Below are positions 1 through 10,394 of a stretch of 64,000 nucleotides of DNA, in pieces. A model generated the notes under the pieces. The model was not told where the DNA came from, ran no database searches, and was given only the letters and a program-made list of their open reading frames with translations. Position 1 is the first letter of the stretch. Each line of letters opens with the position of its first letter. The DNA comes from Cryoendolithus antarcticus. Lineage: Eukaryota; Ascomycota; Dothideomycetes; Cladosporiales; Cladosporiaceae. Location: contig NAJO01000005.1 in the NCBI GenBank assembly GCA_002077065.1, forward strand, positions 992,001 through 1,056,000, in the 5' to 3' direction. The position numbers and the translations under genes are program-made.

Positions 1-516
1 GCGCTTCGGAGCTTCGTGTCCGTATTCAGAAGGGTGGTGCAATGCGAGGGCCTTTCGATCAAAGAACGGATAGTGTACGCGCACGAAGAGAGCGGCTGTG
101 GTCAGTAAGGACAGGCGTAGAGGGACACTGGAACAATCAACAATGCATATGGCCGGCGAGTCTTGACTCTTCATAATGACGAAACGCCAGATCTGGTCTT
201 GGCAGATCTGACGCAGGGGTGTACATAGTGGGGCTGCTCCACCAGCAACTCCAGGCACCGTGAGCTTGCGATAGCAGCGATATGAGTGACTAGCTTCCCG
301 AGTTTACATCTTGTCATAGCTTGGTGCTGAGATACCTTAGTCTCGTATTTATCCTGGGTCGTCCGCTCCGAGAGCTCGGTGTTGGGAAGGAGCCTAAGAT
401 ATCTTCCATCATCATAGCATCACATGCTCTCACGATCGACACCTGACACATGCATACCATAGCTGGTTGCTCGCGGAACCCATTACCACTTGTTGAAGTG
501 GACGAACAAGGCTAAT
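1..516. other. Upstream region of ATG4, no gene seen
   Basis: No open frame longer than about 60 codons with an ATG and no recognisable protein similarity is visible on either strand. It probably holds the promoter and 5' leader of the autophagy protease gene that follows. An upstream gene lying mostly outside the window cannot be excluded. Confidence 0.5.
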
Positions 517-1900
517 ATGGCCAACAACGACTTCTCCCGCTTCAGCAAGAAAGTCGTGCAGTACTTCTGGGATCCTCTACCTAGAAACGAGGATGCCTCT
601 CAGATCTGGTGTCTGGGTCGATCATACGATTCGAGGTACCAGGATGCACGGCAATCGAAAGTACTTGGGACCTCGCCTTCTGGTGAGTCGACTTCGTCAA
701 AGGCCGACTCAGCCGTAGCCACCGAGACATCAGCGAAGCCGGAGAGTGAGTGGGAGAGCGTCGAACGCAGTCCATCAGTAGCGGCCGAGGAGACAACATC
801 GAAGAGCCAGGTAGAGCTGTCAGTGTCAGAAGAGGAGGCTCTTGGGTGGCCGTCAGACTTCTTGGACGACCTTGAGGCAAAGCTATGGCTCACATACCGA
901 TCGAACTTCACGCCAATACCCAGATCACCCGACCCGGCTGCCAGCTCGAACATGTCATTCTCGACAAGACTGCGCAATTTGACTGCACAAGCTGGCTTCA
1001 CGAGTGATACGGGCTGGGGCTGTATGATCAGGAGCGGCCAGAGCATGCTTGCGAACACATTGGCAGAGCTTCGGCTGGGCAGGGACTGGCGAGTTGGACA
1101 GGAGAAGCAAGCACACAAGGACCTCCTGGCACTCTTTGCAGATGTGCCGGAAGCTCCGTTCAGCATACACAAGTTCGTCGAGCACGGTGCACAAGCATGT
1201 GGGAAGCACCCTGGAGAGTGGTTCGGACCCAGTGCAACAGCGAGATGCATACAGTAAGTCCACTCGCACGACCCACATTTCCTGCCTCATCACTGACAAC
1301 ATCCACAGAGCCCTGGTAGCTAAGAGCCCTTCCCTAAATCTGCGCGTCTACGTCCGCCCAGATGATAGCGACGTCTACGCTGCATCTGTTTTCCAGACCG
1401 CCACCGCCCTTTCCGCAAACGAGACCTTCGAACCCACTCTCATCCTCCTAGGCGTCCGGCTGGGCATCGATCGAATCACGCCCGTCTACCACGCCGCTCT
1501 CAAATCCCTGCTCGAACTCCCGCAATCAGTAGGCATAGCCGGTGGCCGACCCTCATCGTCTCACTACTTCCTCGGTCACCAAGGAGCTGCCTTCTTCTAC
1601 CTCGATCCGCACACGACCCGTCCTGCCTTACCTCTAGATCCTTCCGAAGAGGATATAGCGACCTGCCATACCCGTCGAGTAAGACGGATAGGGCTAGCGG
1701 AGATGGATCCCAGCATGCTGCTTGGCTTTCTCGTCAGGAGTAAAGACGACTTTGAGGATTGGAGAAGAAGGTTGGGGGAGTGTGGTGGCAAAGCTGTGGT
1801 GCATGTGCATGAACGGGAGCCGAGGTATGCTACGGGTGTTGAGAGGGAGGGGGCGGAGGACGAAGTGGAGGCTTGGGACGAGACGGGGGATGAGACCTGA
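517..1900 (+). CDS. ATG4: Atg4 cysteine protease (autophagy)
   Basis: Cysteine protease that trims the C-terminus of Atg8 and later releases Atg8 from phosphatidylethanolamine, acting in the cytosol at forming autophagosomes. Two exons, 517..1253 and 1309..1900, joined by a 55-nt GTAAGT/CACAG intron, give 442 residues, a usual length for the C54 family. The N-terminus carries the family signature [16 protein letters not shown], followed by an acidic Ser-rich insert. The catalytic Cys is C169 in [11 protein letters not shown], and the Asp/His pair is in [10 protein letters not shown] (D345, H347). The C-terminal tail is acidic. The open frame extends upstream to a TTG at 490, but the ATG at 517 is the first true start and fits the family N-terminus. 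Convergent with the histone H2B gene. The identity is secure. Confidence 0.93.
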
Positions 1901-2584
1901 GATCGAAGACTTACGCCGCTCTGTTGTTGAGCGAACGGAAAGGAGGGCATGACTGGGACGCTGGTACTTTTGCCGGGGCATTATAGGTGCAATGCTGGGA
2001 GTTTTAGGTGATAGTCGGGCGTAGAGCATCGGAGGGTATACCTGTTGCATCTTACGTAGCGTCATGATATTCTGCAGTCTCTGCACTGCTCATCACTACA
2101 GAAGTTATGTGTGATGTACGTTGTATGGTCTCGAGCTGGTAGAGGCAGTAGTGTGCACGGGACACACCCAAATCGCGAAATCGCCACGCTCGACCGATTT
2201 GGGAAAGCAGCACAACAAATGCTGTGCCATCTTGTCTGCAGGTAGCTCACAGACGTCGATCTTGCAAAGGCAGATAGTCTGGGAGTTCAAGAGCGATGAA
2301 ACACAAGTACAAGTGAGGCAGAATTTGAAGTTATTGATCATGCATTCATCTGCTCTACTCTCTCCCCATCTCCCGCGCCGTACTGTACAGCACCCTCTCG
2401 CGGAGACACCTCGCTGCCATCTCAGCAGCAGCAGCAGACAGCCATGGTATTCTGCTCGCACTGCCCAAGTAAGAAAAGATGACACCCAAGTCGACTACCC
2501 ATTGCCAACCCGTGCCTCAACGCCCATGTGAACCCACCCTCATGATATCAAGAAAAAGCACCCGCTTCAACTAGGCGTGAACAC
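1901..2584. other. Convergent intergenic region, ATG4 / H2B 3' ends
   Basis: This space separates the stop codons of two convergent genes and should hold both 3' UTRs. A short CAG run (about 2423-2441) is the only low-complexity feature. Open frames on both strands up to 136 codons show no protein-like composition or family signature. Confidence 0.5.
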
Positions 2585-3205
<621 letters not shown>

Positions 3206-3680
3206 TTGAGCGGTATGTGAGTCTAAAAGACGCGGTTTTTGATGTTGACTGGATGTGGTGGATGAGTTGAGTTGACTTGTGGTGATGGATGTCGATGGAT
3301 ACTGGCGTATGGTGATGAAGAGGAAGAAGAAGTGCAAGCGACGGTGAGGAAGTGGGACGGCGTCGCTCTTGTAGTGCGTGCGCCCGCTGCGTGAGGTGCT
3401 CTGTGATTGCGGGCAGCCGCGAAACGCGCCTGTGCGCTAAGCCTAATCAGGCGCAATCAACACCGAACTTCGCGCAGGCTCGTGCCAAGCCGTGCAATCA
3501 AACCCGCTGTTGCGACTGTGCACCCCGCTACTTCTTAAACCCAAGCGCGCCGTCACCAACACCGCTGTCTCTCCTCTTCTCTTCTTCATCCACGACCATC
3601 GACATCAATCCACGCACTCATCTCAACCAGCTCATCCAACTCACCCACCTCAATAACCCAATCCATCCAAATCCATCAAA
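3206..3680. promoter_or_regulatory. Divergent histone H2B-H2A promoter
   Basis: A shared 475-bp control region between the two histone start codons. The heptamer GCAATCA occurs three times within about 100 bp: at 3453-3459 and 3494-3500 on the plus strand and at 3404-3410 on the minus strand. Near it sits the partly palindromic CCTAATCAGG (about 3443-3452). Pyrimidine-rich leaders precede the H2A start. A role for the heptamer in S-phase control is inference. Confidence 0.6.
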
Positions 3681-4332
<652 letters not shown>

Positions 4333-4850
4333 GTTTCTTCTCAATCACACTGGGTTCTGGCGTCGGGGGTTTGATGACACTGGGTTCATCATGGGTATGA
4401 GCACTGAGATGGGGTTCTCACGAGTGCTTTTCCATATTGCTTTTGGCATGTTCATGCGACTGGGAGGTTGAGATGAAGGGGCCTGCGAGATGTACAGTGC
4501 GCCCACAGGAGAGGCGCCTTCGTGCGTGCAAGGCGGCGGTGCAGTAGGCAGCGAGAATGATGAATGATACCACCTTACCAAGCATTGCTTTCTCATCTTC
4601 TCATTCCGACGCTCCACACTGGCAAGTATCTGGTCTCTTCCGAACCCATTCGTTCTACGTTCGATTCATGCAAAAGACTTTGTGAACTGCACATCAAGGA
4701 CAGCTTTGATTCTTCTTGCTAAGAGCTCATCAGAGCACACAGAGGTCGATGCCAGGTAATACAAAGCAATGGCTGGACAAAGTGCAATCGTCACAGTAGT
4801 CTGTCTCCTGAAGAGCGCAGCATGGAAACGAGAGCAATCAGAAATCTGAC
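4333..4850. other. H2A downstream region, no gene seen
   Basis: This stretch holds the 3' flank of H2A and the leader of the uncertain small gene that follows. No supported coding segment is visible. The minus-strand open frames here begin with non-ATG codons and lack protein-like features. Confidence 0.45.
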
Positions 4851-5456
4851 ATGTCACGCTTCACAGCAGCCGCCAAACTTCAGAGAGTTGCACAACGTAG
4901 CTTCGACGACCAGGCGACATTCTCTACGTGCTTCGACTACCCTCGTCAACGTTTTCTAGACGACAGATCCGCTATGGTACGTGTCAGCCTGTGGGACGGG
5001 AAACGGTGAGTGCTGCGAGAGGGTTGATAGGTTTCGGTTCAATCTATCTCGTTCTCTTCGTTTCCTGCGTACACTTCATTTCCTCCCACTCGCTGCTGGA
5101 CGTGCCTTCCCTCGCTGCGACTCTTCGCTCACTTGCCGGTTTACAGGCCTCGTCACATGTGATCTGGCGAAACCTGTTCGGCCACAGGTGATCACTCGCG
5201 CTTCAACAAGTTTGACTTCTTCAACTCCACTACCACAACCTGCAAACCAACAGCACCCAACTCGCATACTCCCAACTCCTCACCAAAGAAGCGTAAGGCT
5301 GCTTCCACCAGCAGCAATGACGCGGAGACTGGAAGCCCGAAGGAGAAGGGGAGGAAGCGGGGGAAGAGGGGTGGCGAGGAAGGGGAGGATGGGGAGAGTG
5401 TGGTGAAGAGGGAGGAGAGTGGAGAGGAGGATGCCGAGGAGGGGGCGGAGGAGTAG
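4851..5456 (+). CDS. Putative small basic/acidic-tailed protein, splicing unresolved
   Basis: Two segments look coding but I cannot join them cleanly. The first starts at an ATG at 4851 and reads MSRFTAAAKLQRVAQRSFDD and on to ATG 4974-4976, followed directly by a GTACGT donor. A second donor, GTGAGT, lies at 5006. The second segment, open from 5163 to the TAG at 5456, contains FNKFDFFNSTTTT, a classical nuclear-localisation motif (PKKRK), a second basic patch and an acidic tail (VVKREESGEEDAEEGAEE). Candidate acceptors (TTTACAG at 5146, CCACAG at 5187) give a frame mismatch with either donor, and only a weak AAG acceptor at 5210 would keep the frame. It may be a real nuclear protein with an unusual intron, a frameshifted pseudogene or a sequencing error. 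I recognise no family. Confidence 0.35.
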
Positions 5457-5843
5457 GTCTTGCGAGCGGATTGCTCGCCGGTAAAGGGCGTCTGTGGTGG
5501 CGGAGTCAACAGTGCGATGCCTGGGTTTGGCAAGGCTTCCGAAGCCGGTGGACGGACCGCCTGTGAGACTTATTGATGGCTCGGAGGTGCGTGGAGTGAT
5601 GGCGGAGCGATGTTCGATTGCCGGTCGAATTCTGCCTCCAGTATCAAGAAGCGGTCGTGATACCTTGCACTTAACGTAATTCCCCAACAGCCATAAGAGA
5701 ATTTCAGTTACAGGTTTCTTGACGAGGTATGTACTTACATCAAACCCAGTTCTCAAATGAAACGTCCATACGTCTGCATGTTCCCGTGCAGCCACCTACT
5801 CCAAGAAACGCCCAAGAACACCACCTCCCACACCTACACCAAC
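5457..5843. other. Convergent intergenic region
   Basis: This is the 3' flank of the uncertain small gene and of NOP56, which run towards each other. No coding signal or repeat stands out. Confidence 0.45.
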
Positions 5844-7589
5844 TCACGAACTCTTGCTTTTCTTACTCTTCTTCACCTTGACCTGCTCTTCAGGCACCTC
5901 CCCTTTAGCAAGCACCTCACTCTCAGCCTTCCTCTTCTTGTCCTTCTTGACTTTCTTCTCCACAGCCGCCACATCAACCTCCGCCGCAGCCGGCACCTCA
6001 CTCTTCTTCTCCTTCTTGCTCTTCTTGCCCGCCTTGGCATCAGCGTCAATATCAGCCATCTCCACGTCCGCTTGCTCCGTGGGTTTCGAAGCCTTCTTGT
6101 CTTTCTTCGCTTTCTTTCGCAGAGCCTGTTCAGTGGCTTGGTCTGTTACGCCGGGCGCGGCGATTTCTTCCTCGGCACCGCCTTTGGAGGGGTCGGAGAC
6201 GTTGATTGAGGCTAGGGTGGCGTCCATGGCTGCTTGCTGTTGGAACAGATCAGTGCCTGTAGCTCGTGTGTAGTCAGTCAGGGAGGAGGAACATACCATA
6301 GCATCAGCGTTCTTCGTTGGGTTCACACCCTCCGAATAGAATCTCAGCCTCTCCTCGACCTGCTCCTTCAGTGCCTCGCCGAACTTCCTCGTCGGCTGCA
6401 TGCTGAAGTTGTCGATTCTGCTTGCAATACTTGTCTTGTTCGCCAAGAACCGAGAGATACGGCCCTTGTTCTTCGTCCCCGCTCGCCCTATGAACGAGGA
6501 GTGGTAGATGAGACCATACTTGGGCGTGTTGCCCTTGGTCTTCAAGGCTCGGAAGAGCGCTTTCTCGGCACCCAGAATTTGCACAGTGGAGGCAGGATAC
6601 TTGGCCAGATTTGTCAAGCTGCCAGCATGGGAGATCAGACGAGCTCCGACAGTCTCGCCGATCAGGGCAGCAAGGTTAGGAGCCACGATACCCATCTTCG
6701 CGACGAGGTAGGCGCCGAGGGATTTGCGGTATTTGCCTAGATCGGATGTGCGCTTGGCGAAGAGCATAACGTTCTCCATGTCTGTGGCGCTCAAATCTTG
6801 ACCCATGGAGACTTTGGCTGCCTCGATGATGGCGCGAGCAGTGGACTGATCATCATCGACAAGCGCAGCGAGGTCATGGAGTTGGTCTTCCGAGAGGGTA
6901 GTCTTGTTGCCGATGAAGAGAGCGCATTGAGCATACTTTGTGTTGTCGCTCACGATTCTGACGAGCTCAGGGAAATGCCAGCCATACCACTCGCGCACAC
7001 GCATAGAGAAGGTGTTGACAGCTTTGTCGAGGTGATCTAGTGTTGCAATGGCCTGGATGATATGGTTGTCGTTCTTCTGCACGCTGAACTTTACCTTGGC
7101 CCTGCTGTAAGCATGACCAAGACCCAGTTGTGCGCGGGAGACATCGCCAGATTGCAGGCCCTTCAGAAGCTTCTCGGAGTGTAGACGGATGCCACGGAGG
7201 AGGTCTGCGACAATCTCGCTGGTCTCTGGCGTCTCGCACTCAACGCCTGGGAAGTCGGCCTTGATCGAGCCAGCCAAGTTCCTATCGCCCACACCAAGAG
7301 TGACCTTCTTCTTCTCCTTCTTGCCACTGGAGGGCAGATTGGCTTCCAGGGTAGTGCGCAGGTAGTCGCTCATGATGCCCTCTGAGACTTCGTTCGCATT
7401 CTCCAGTGCCTGGCTGGCGCCTTGGAAGGGCGCAAAGGAGACGAGCTGCACCATCTTGCCGAACTTGGCGAGATCAGTGTGAGCAGCCTGCACCTCTGGC
7501 AGCTGCGCTCCGATCGAGTCGCCCTGCAGCTTGACGGCGAAGATGGCATAGCCGACGGACGACTCGTGGAGGAGGTAGTCGGCCGACAT
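5844..7589 (-). CDS. NOP56: Nop56, box C/D snoRNP core protein
   Basis: Core protein of box C/D small nucleolar ribonucleoprotein particles, which guide 2'-O-methylation of rRNA in the nucleolus together with Nop58, fibrillarin and Snu13. The N-terminal NOP5 domain starts YLLHESSVGYAIFAVKL. The coiled-coil/NOSIC region contains QLGLGHAYSRAKVKFSVQKN, and the Nop RNA-binding domain contains GARLISHAGSLTNLAKYPAS and LGAEKALFRALKTKGNTPKY, both typical of Nop56 rather than Nop58. The tail is a Lys/Glu-rich repeat. A 60-nt intron (6237..6296, GTATGT donor, CTGAC branch, CAACAG acceptor) interrupts the frame without a stop, so splicing gives 561 residues and retention 581. Exons: 7589..6297 and 6236..5844. 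Confidence 0.94.
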   Translation of the reverse strand: MSADYLLHESSVGYAIFAVKLQGDSIGAQLPEVQAAHTDLAKFGKMVQLVSFAPFQGASQALENANEVSEGIMSDYLRTTLEANLPSSGKKEKKKVTLGVGDRNLAGSIKADFPGVECETPETSEIVADLLRGIRLHSEKLLKGLQSGDVSRAQLGLGHAYSRAKVKFSVQKNDNHIIQAIATLDHLDKAVNTFSMRVREWYGWHFPELVRIVSDNTKYAQCALFIGNKTTLSEDQLHDLAALVDDDQSTARAIIEAAKVSMGQDLSATDMENVMLFAKRTSDLGKYRKSLGAYLVAKMGIVAPNLAALIGETVGARLISHAGSLTNLAKYPASTVQILGAEKALFRALKTKGNTPKYGLIYHSSFIGRAGTKNKGRISRFLANKTSIASRIDNFSMQPTRKFGEALKEQVEERLRFYSEGVNPTKNADAMVCSSSLTDYTRATGTDLFQQQAAMDATLASINVSDPSKGGAEEEIAAPGVTDQATEQALRKKAKKDKKASKPTEQADVEMADIDADAKAGKKSKKEKKSEVPAAAEVDVAAVEKKVKKDKKRKAESEVLAKGEVPEEQVKVKKSKKSKSS

Positions 7590-8112
7590 GATGGCGGTGT
7601 TGTAGGGATATCAGCTGAGAGTGCTATATCATGCACTGTAAGTTGGTCCAGAGTAACGCTGTGTCCATGAGACGTAGTGTGGTGCAGCACCTCGAATGCT
7701 TCCAGAGAGTCGGCTGTAGTCGAAAATTGAAAAGCTTCGAGCTCACGAGAGTGACAAAAGTAGTGAACCACTCAGCAGGTCCCGTACAGAGAAAGTCAAT
7801 TATATATGCAGCGCTATTACAGTACATACGTGGGCTGCACTGCCGACGAAAGCATAGCTCTTCTCTGTAGAAGTTCTTTGGAGCAGCGATCCGTTACAGT
7901 AGTGCGATATGATAGCGGTGATTGTATTGTGATCCCGCAGATGAACCACTTCTTCTGTCATTCGCACACCTCTTCGGAATACCTTCCCTGTTGAGCTGAC
8001 ACGCGAATGTCAACGCGACTTTTCATGGACAGCCAAAATGATAGGCACAGGATTGATTCACTACACCGTGAAGACAGACTGAGCAAGATATTCGACCAGA
8101 CTACCACACATT
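7590..8112. promoter_or_regulatory. Divergent NOP56-CCT6 promoter region
   Basis: This 523-bp space separates the start codons of two divergent growth-related genes and should hold both promoters. An AT-rich patch around 7795-7810 (caattatatatgcagc) resembles a TATA region. No gene is seen. Confidence 0.5.
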
Positions 8113-9741
8113 ATGTCTGCTGCACAACTACTCAACCCCAAGGCCGAGTCGCGGAGGAGAGGCGAGGCTCTCAAGGTCAACATATCGGCTGGTGAAGGCC
8201 TCCAAAATGTGCTGGCATCAAATCTTGGACCTTCAGGCACGCTGAAGATGCTGGTCGATGGAGCTGGTGGGATCAAGCTCACCAAGGACGGCTCGGTGCT
8301 GCTGAAGGAGATGCAAATACAAAATCCTACTGCGGTCATGATCGCCAGAGCAGCAACGGCACAGGACGACATCTGCGGAGACGGGACGACGAGTGTGGTG
8401 CTGATGGTGGGCGAGCTGTTGAAGCAGGCAGACCGGTACATCAGCGAGGGCCTGCACCCGAGAGTCATCACCGATGGGTATGAGCTGGCCAAGACAGAGA
8501 CACTCCGTTTCCTCGACGAGTTCAAGTTGGAGAAAGAGGTTGACAGAGAACTCCTGCTATCTGTCGCACGCACATCATTATCGACCAAGATCAATGCAAC
8601 GCTCGCAGAGCAGCTCACACCAGATATCGTCGACTCAGTACTTGCCATCTACCAGGCACCCGCGAAGCCTGACCTCCACATGATTGAGATCATGACCATG
8701 CAACATCGCACAGCAGCAGACACACAGCTCATTCGCGGTCTTGCATTAGATCACGGCGCCAGACATCCGGACATGCCGAAGGACGTGAAGGATGCCTTCA
8801 TTCTCACCCTGAACGTGAGCTTAGAGTACGAGAAGAGCGAGATAAACTCTGGCTTCTACTACAACTCTGCCGAGCAGCGCGACAAGCTCGTCGAGTCTGA
8901 GCGTCGCTTCGTAGATGACAAGCTGCGCAAGATCGTCGAGCTGAAGAAGGAGGTCTGCGGTATCGACAACAAGAAAGGCTTCGTCATCGTGAACCAGAAA
9001 GGTATAGATCCTCTATCACTCGATGTGCTGGTCAAGAACGGTATCTTCGCTCTCCGCCGCGCCAAGCGTAGGAACATGGAGCGCCTCCAGCTCATCTGCG
9101 GCGGCACAGCTCAGAACAGCGTCGATGACCTGACACCTTCAGTCCTCGGCTGGGCAGGCCACGTCTATGAGCACCAACTTGGCGAGGAGAAGTACACGTT
9201 CATCGAGGAAGTGAAGGAGCCCAAATCCGTCACCCTGCTCATCAAGGGTCCGAATCCCCACACCATCGCACAGATCAAGGATGCAGTGAGAGACGGTCTA
9301 CGATCAGTCTACAACATGATCGTCGATGGCTCCGTGGTACCTGGTGCAGGTGCTTTCCAAATTGCCGCGTCCCGTCGCCTCACATCAGATGCTTTCTCAG
9401 CATCAGTGAAGGGCAAGGCGCGCTATGGCGTGTTAGCATTTGCGGACGCAATGCTTATCATTCCCAAAACCTTGGCAGCAAACAGCGGCCATGACATTCA
9501 GGACTCGCTCGCTGCGTTGCAAGACGCACATGCGGAGGGTCATGTGGCTGGTCTGGATCTTGTGAGTGGCGAGGAGATGGATCCAGTGCAGGAGGGCGTT
9601 TACGATAGCTTCAGGGTGCTGAGGAGTTGCGTGGCGAGTGCGACAGGGATTGCGAGTAATCTCTTGCTTTGCGACGAGATGCTCAAGGCGAGAGAGATGG
9701 GGAAGAGTGGGCCGCCTGGACTCGACGGCGGCGAGGAGTGA
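8113..9741 (+). CDS. CCT6: T-complex chaperonin subunit zeta (Cct6)
   Basis: One of eight different subunits of the cytosolic chaperonin TRiC/CCT, which folds actin, tubulin and WD-repeat proteins in an ATP-driven cycle. A single exon encodes 542 residues, the usual length. The equatorial-domain motifs are present: [24 protein letters not shown] near residues 37-60 and [18 protein letters not shown] near residues 93-110. The second ATP-site motif VVPGAGAFQ lies near residue 412. The apical segment [20 protein letters not shown] is a hallmark of the zeta subunit, and the protein ends with [15 protein letters not shown]. The first ATG gives the expected N-terminus [11 protein letters not shown]. 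Confidence 0.95.
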   Translation: MSAAQLLNPKAESRRRGEALKVNISAGEGLQNVLASNLGPSGTLKMLVDGAGGIKLTKDGSVLLKEMQIQNPTAVMIARAATAQDDICGDGTTSVVLMVGELLKQADRYISEGLHPRVITDGYELAKTETLRFLDEFKLEKEVDRELLLSVARTSLSTKINATLAEQLTPDIVDSVLAIYQAPAKPDLHMIEIMTMQHRTAADTQLIRGLALDHGARHPDMPKDVKDAFILTLNVSLEYEKSEINSGFYYNSAEQRDKLVESERRFVDDKLRKIVELKKEVCGIDNKKGFVIVNQKGIDPLSLDVLVKNGIFALRRAKRRNMERLQLICGGTAQNSVDDLTPSVLGWAGHVYEHQLGEEKYTFIEEVKEPKSVTLLIKGPNPHTIAQIKDAVRDGLRSVYNMIVDGSVVPGAGAFQIAASRRLTSDAFSASVKGKARYGVLAFADAMLIIPKTLAANSGHDIQDSLAALQDAHAEGHVAGLDLVSGEEMDPVQEGVYDSFRVLRSCVASATGIASNLLLCDEMLKAREMGKSGPPGLDGGEE

Positions 9742-10394
9742 GGCGGTATGTAAGCAAAGGGACGGTCAGGGGTACGCAAGACGCTGCGCTCAGCGTCACA
9801 GACCTGGCACTCTGGAGGTGAAGCGACTGCGAATGCTGAAGTGCTTGGCATCAAATAGATCACGGACAGGTCGTGTATCGGCCGCACCGAGGACAATGAA
9901 GGACGCCGAGCCGCGGAATAAAGCTTGTCATGAGATGTGGTATATACGAGGTATGTGTAACGTACGCAGACTGTGCATGATCTTCAGTTCCCAATTCTCA
10001 GCTTTCCTCTCTTTGTCAACGCAAGTCTTCTCTTGTCAGCAGTGCGGTAGTCGGACGGTACCGCGGAGCATTCCTTTGTACATTTTGGCGAGATTGACGC
10101 GATGCAGGCCCAGGTGGTGTTGACATTCCACACTCAAATTGGGATGCAGTGCCCAGCGACAAGCACGATGTCGACCTCACGCTCCGACCGTCGGACTGCC
10201 ATTGCAAGATCGGACAGACGGCGTGTCAGCATACACTCGTTTGGCTGCATACAGACTATCTTGCCCTCTCGCCCAGAGCATAGCCAGTCCGCCTGCCGTA
10301 CAAGATCCGATTGGCAGAGAGAGCACAACAACATCAGCGCGCTCGGCTTCACGAAGTCGCTGGCATCGTCCGTGATAGCGGCACACTCGCAACG
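9742..10394. other. Intergenic region before the secreted repeat protein
   Basis: This 653-bp space follows CCT6 and precedes a gene on the same strand. It should contain the CCT6 terminator and the promoter of the secreted protein. Frames that extend the downstream gene to the left begin with a non-ATG codon and lack a signal peptide. Nothing else is seen. Confidence 0.45.
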
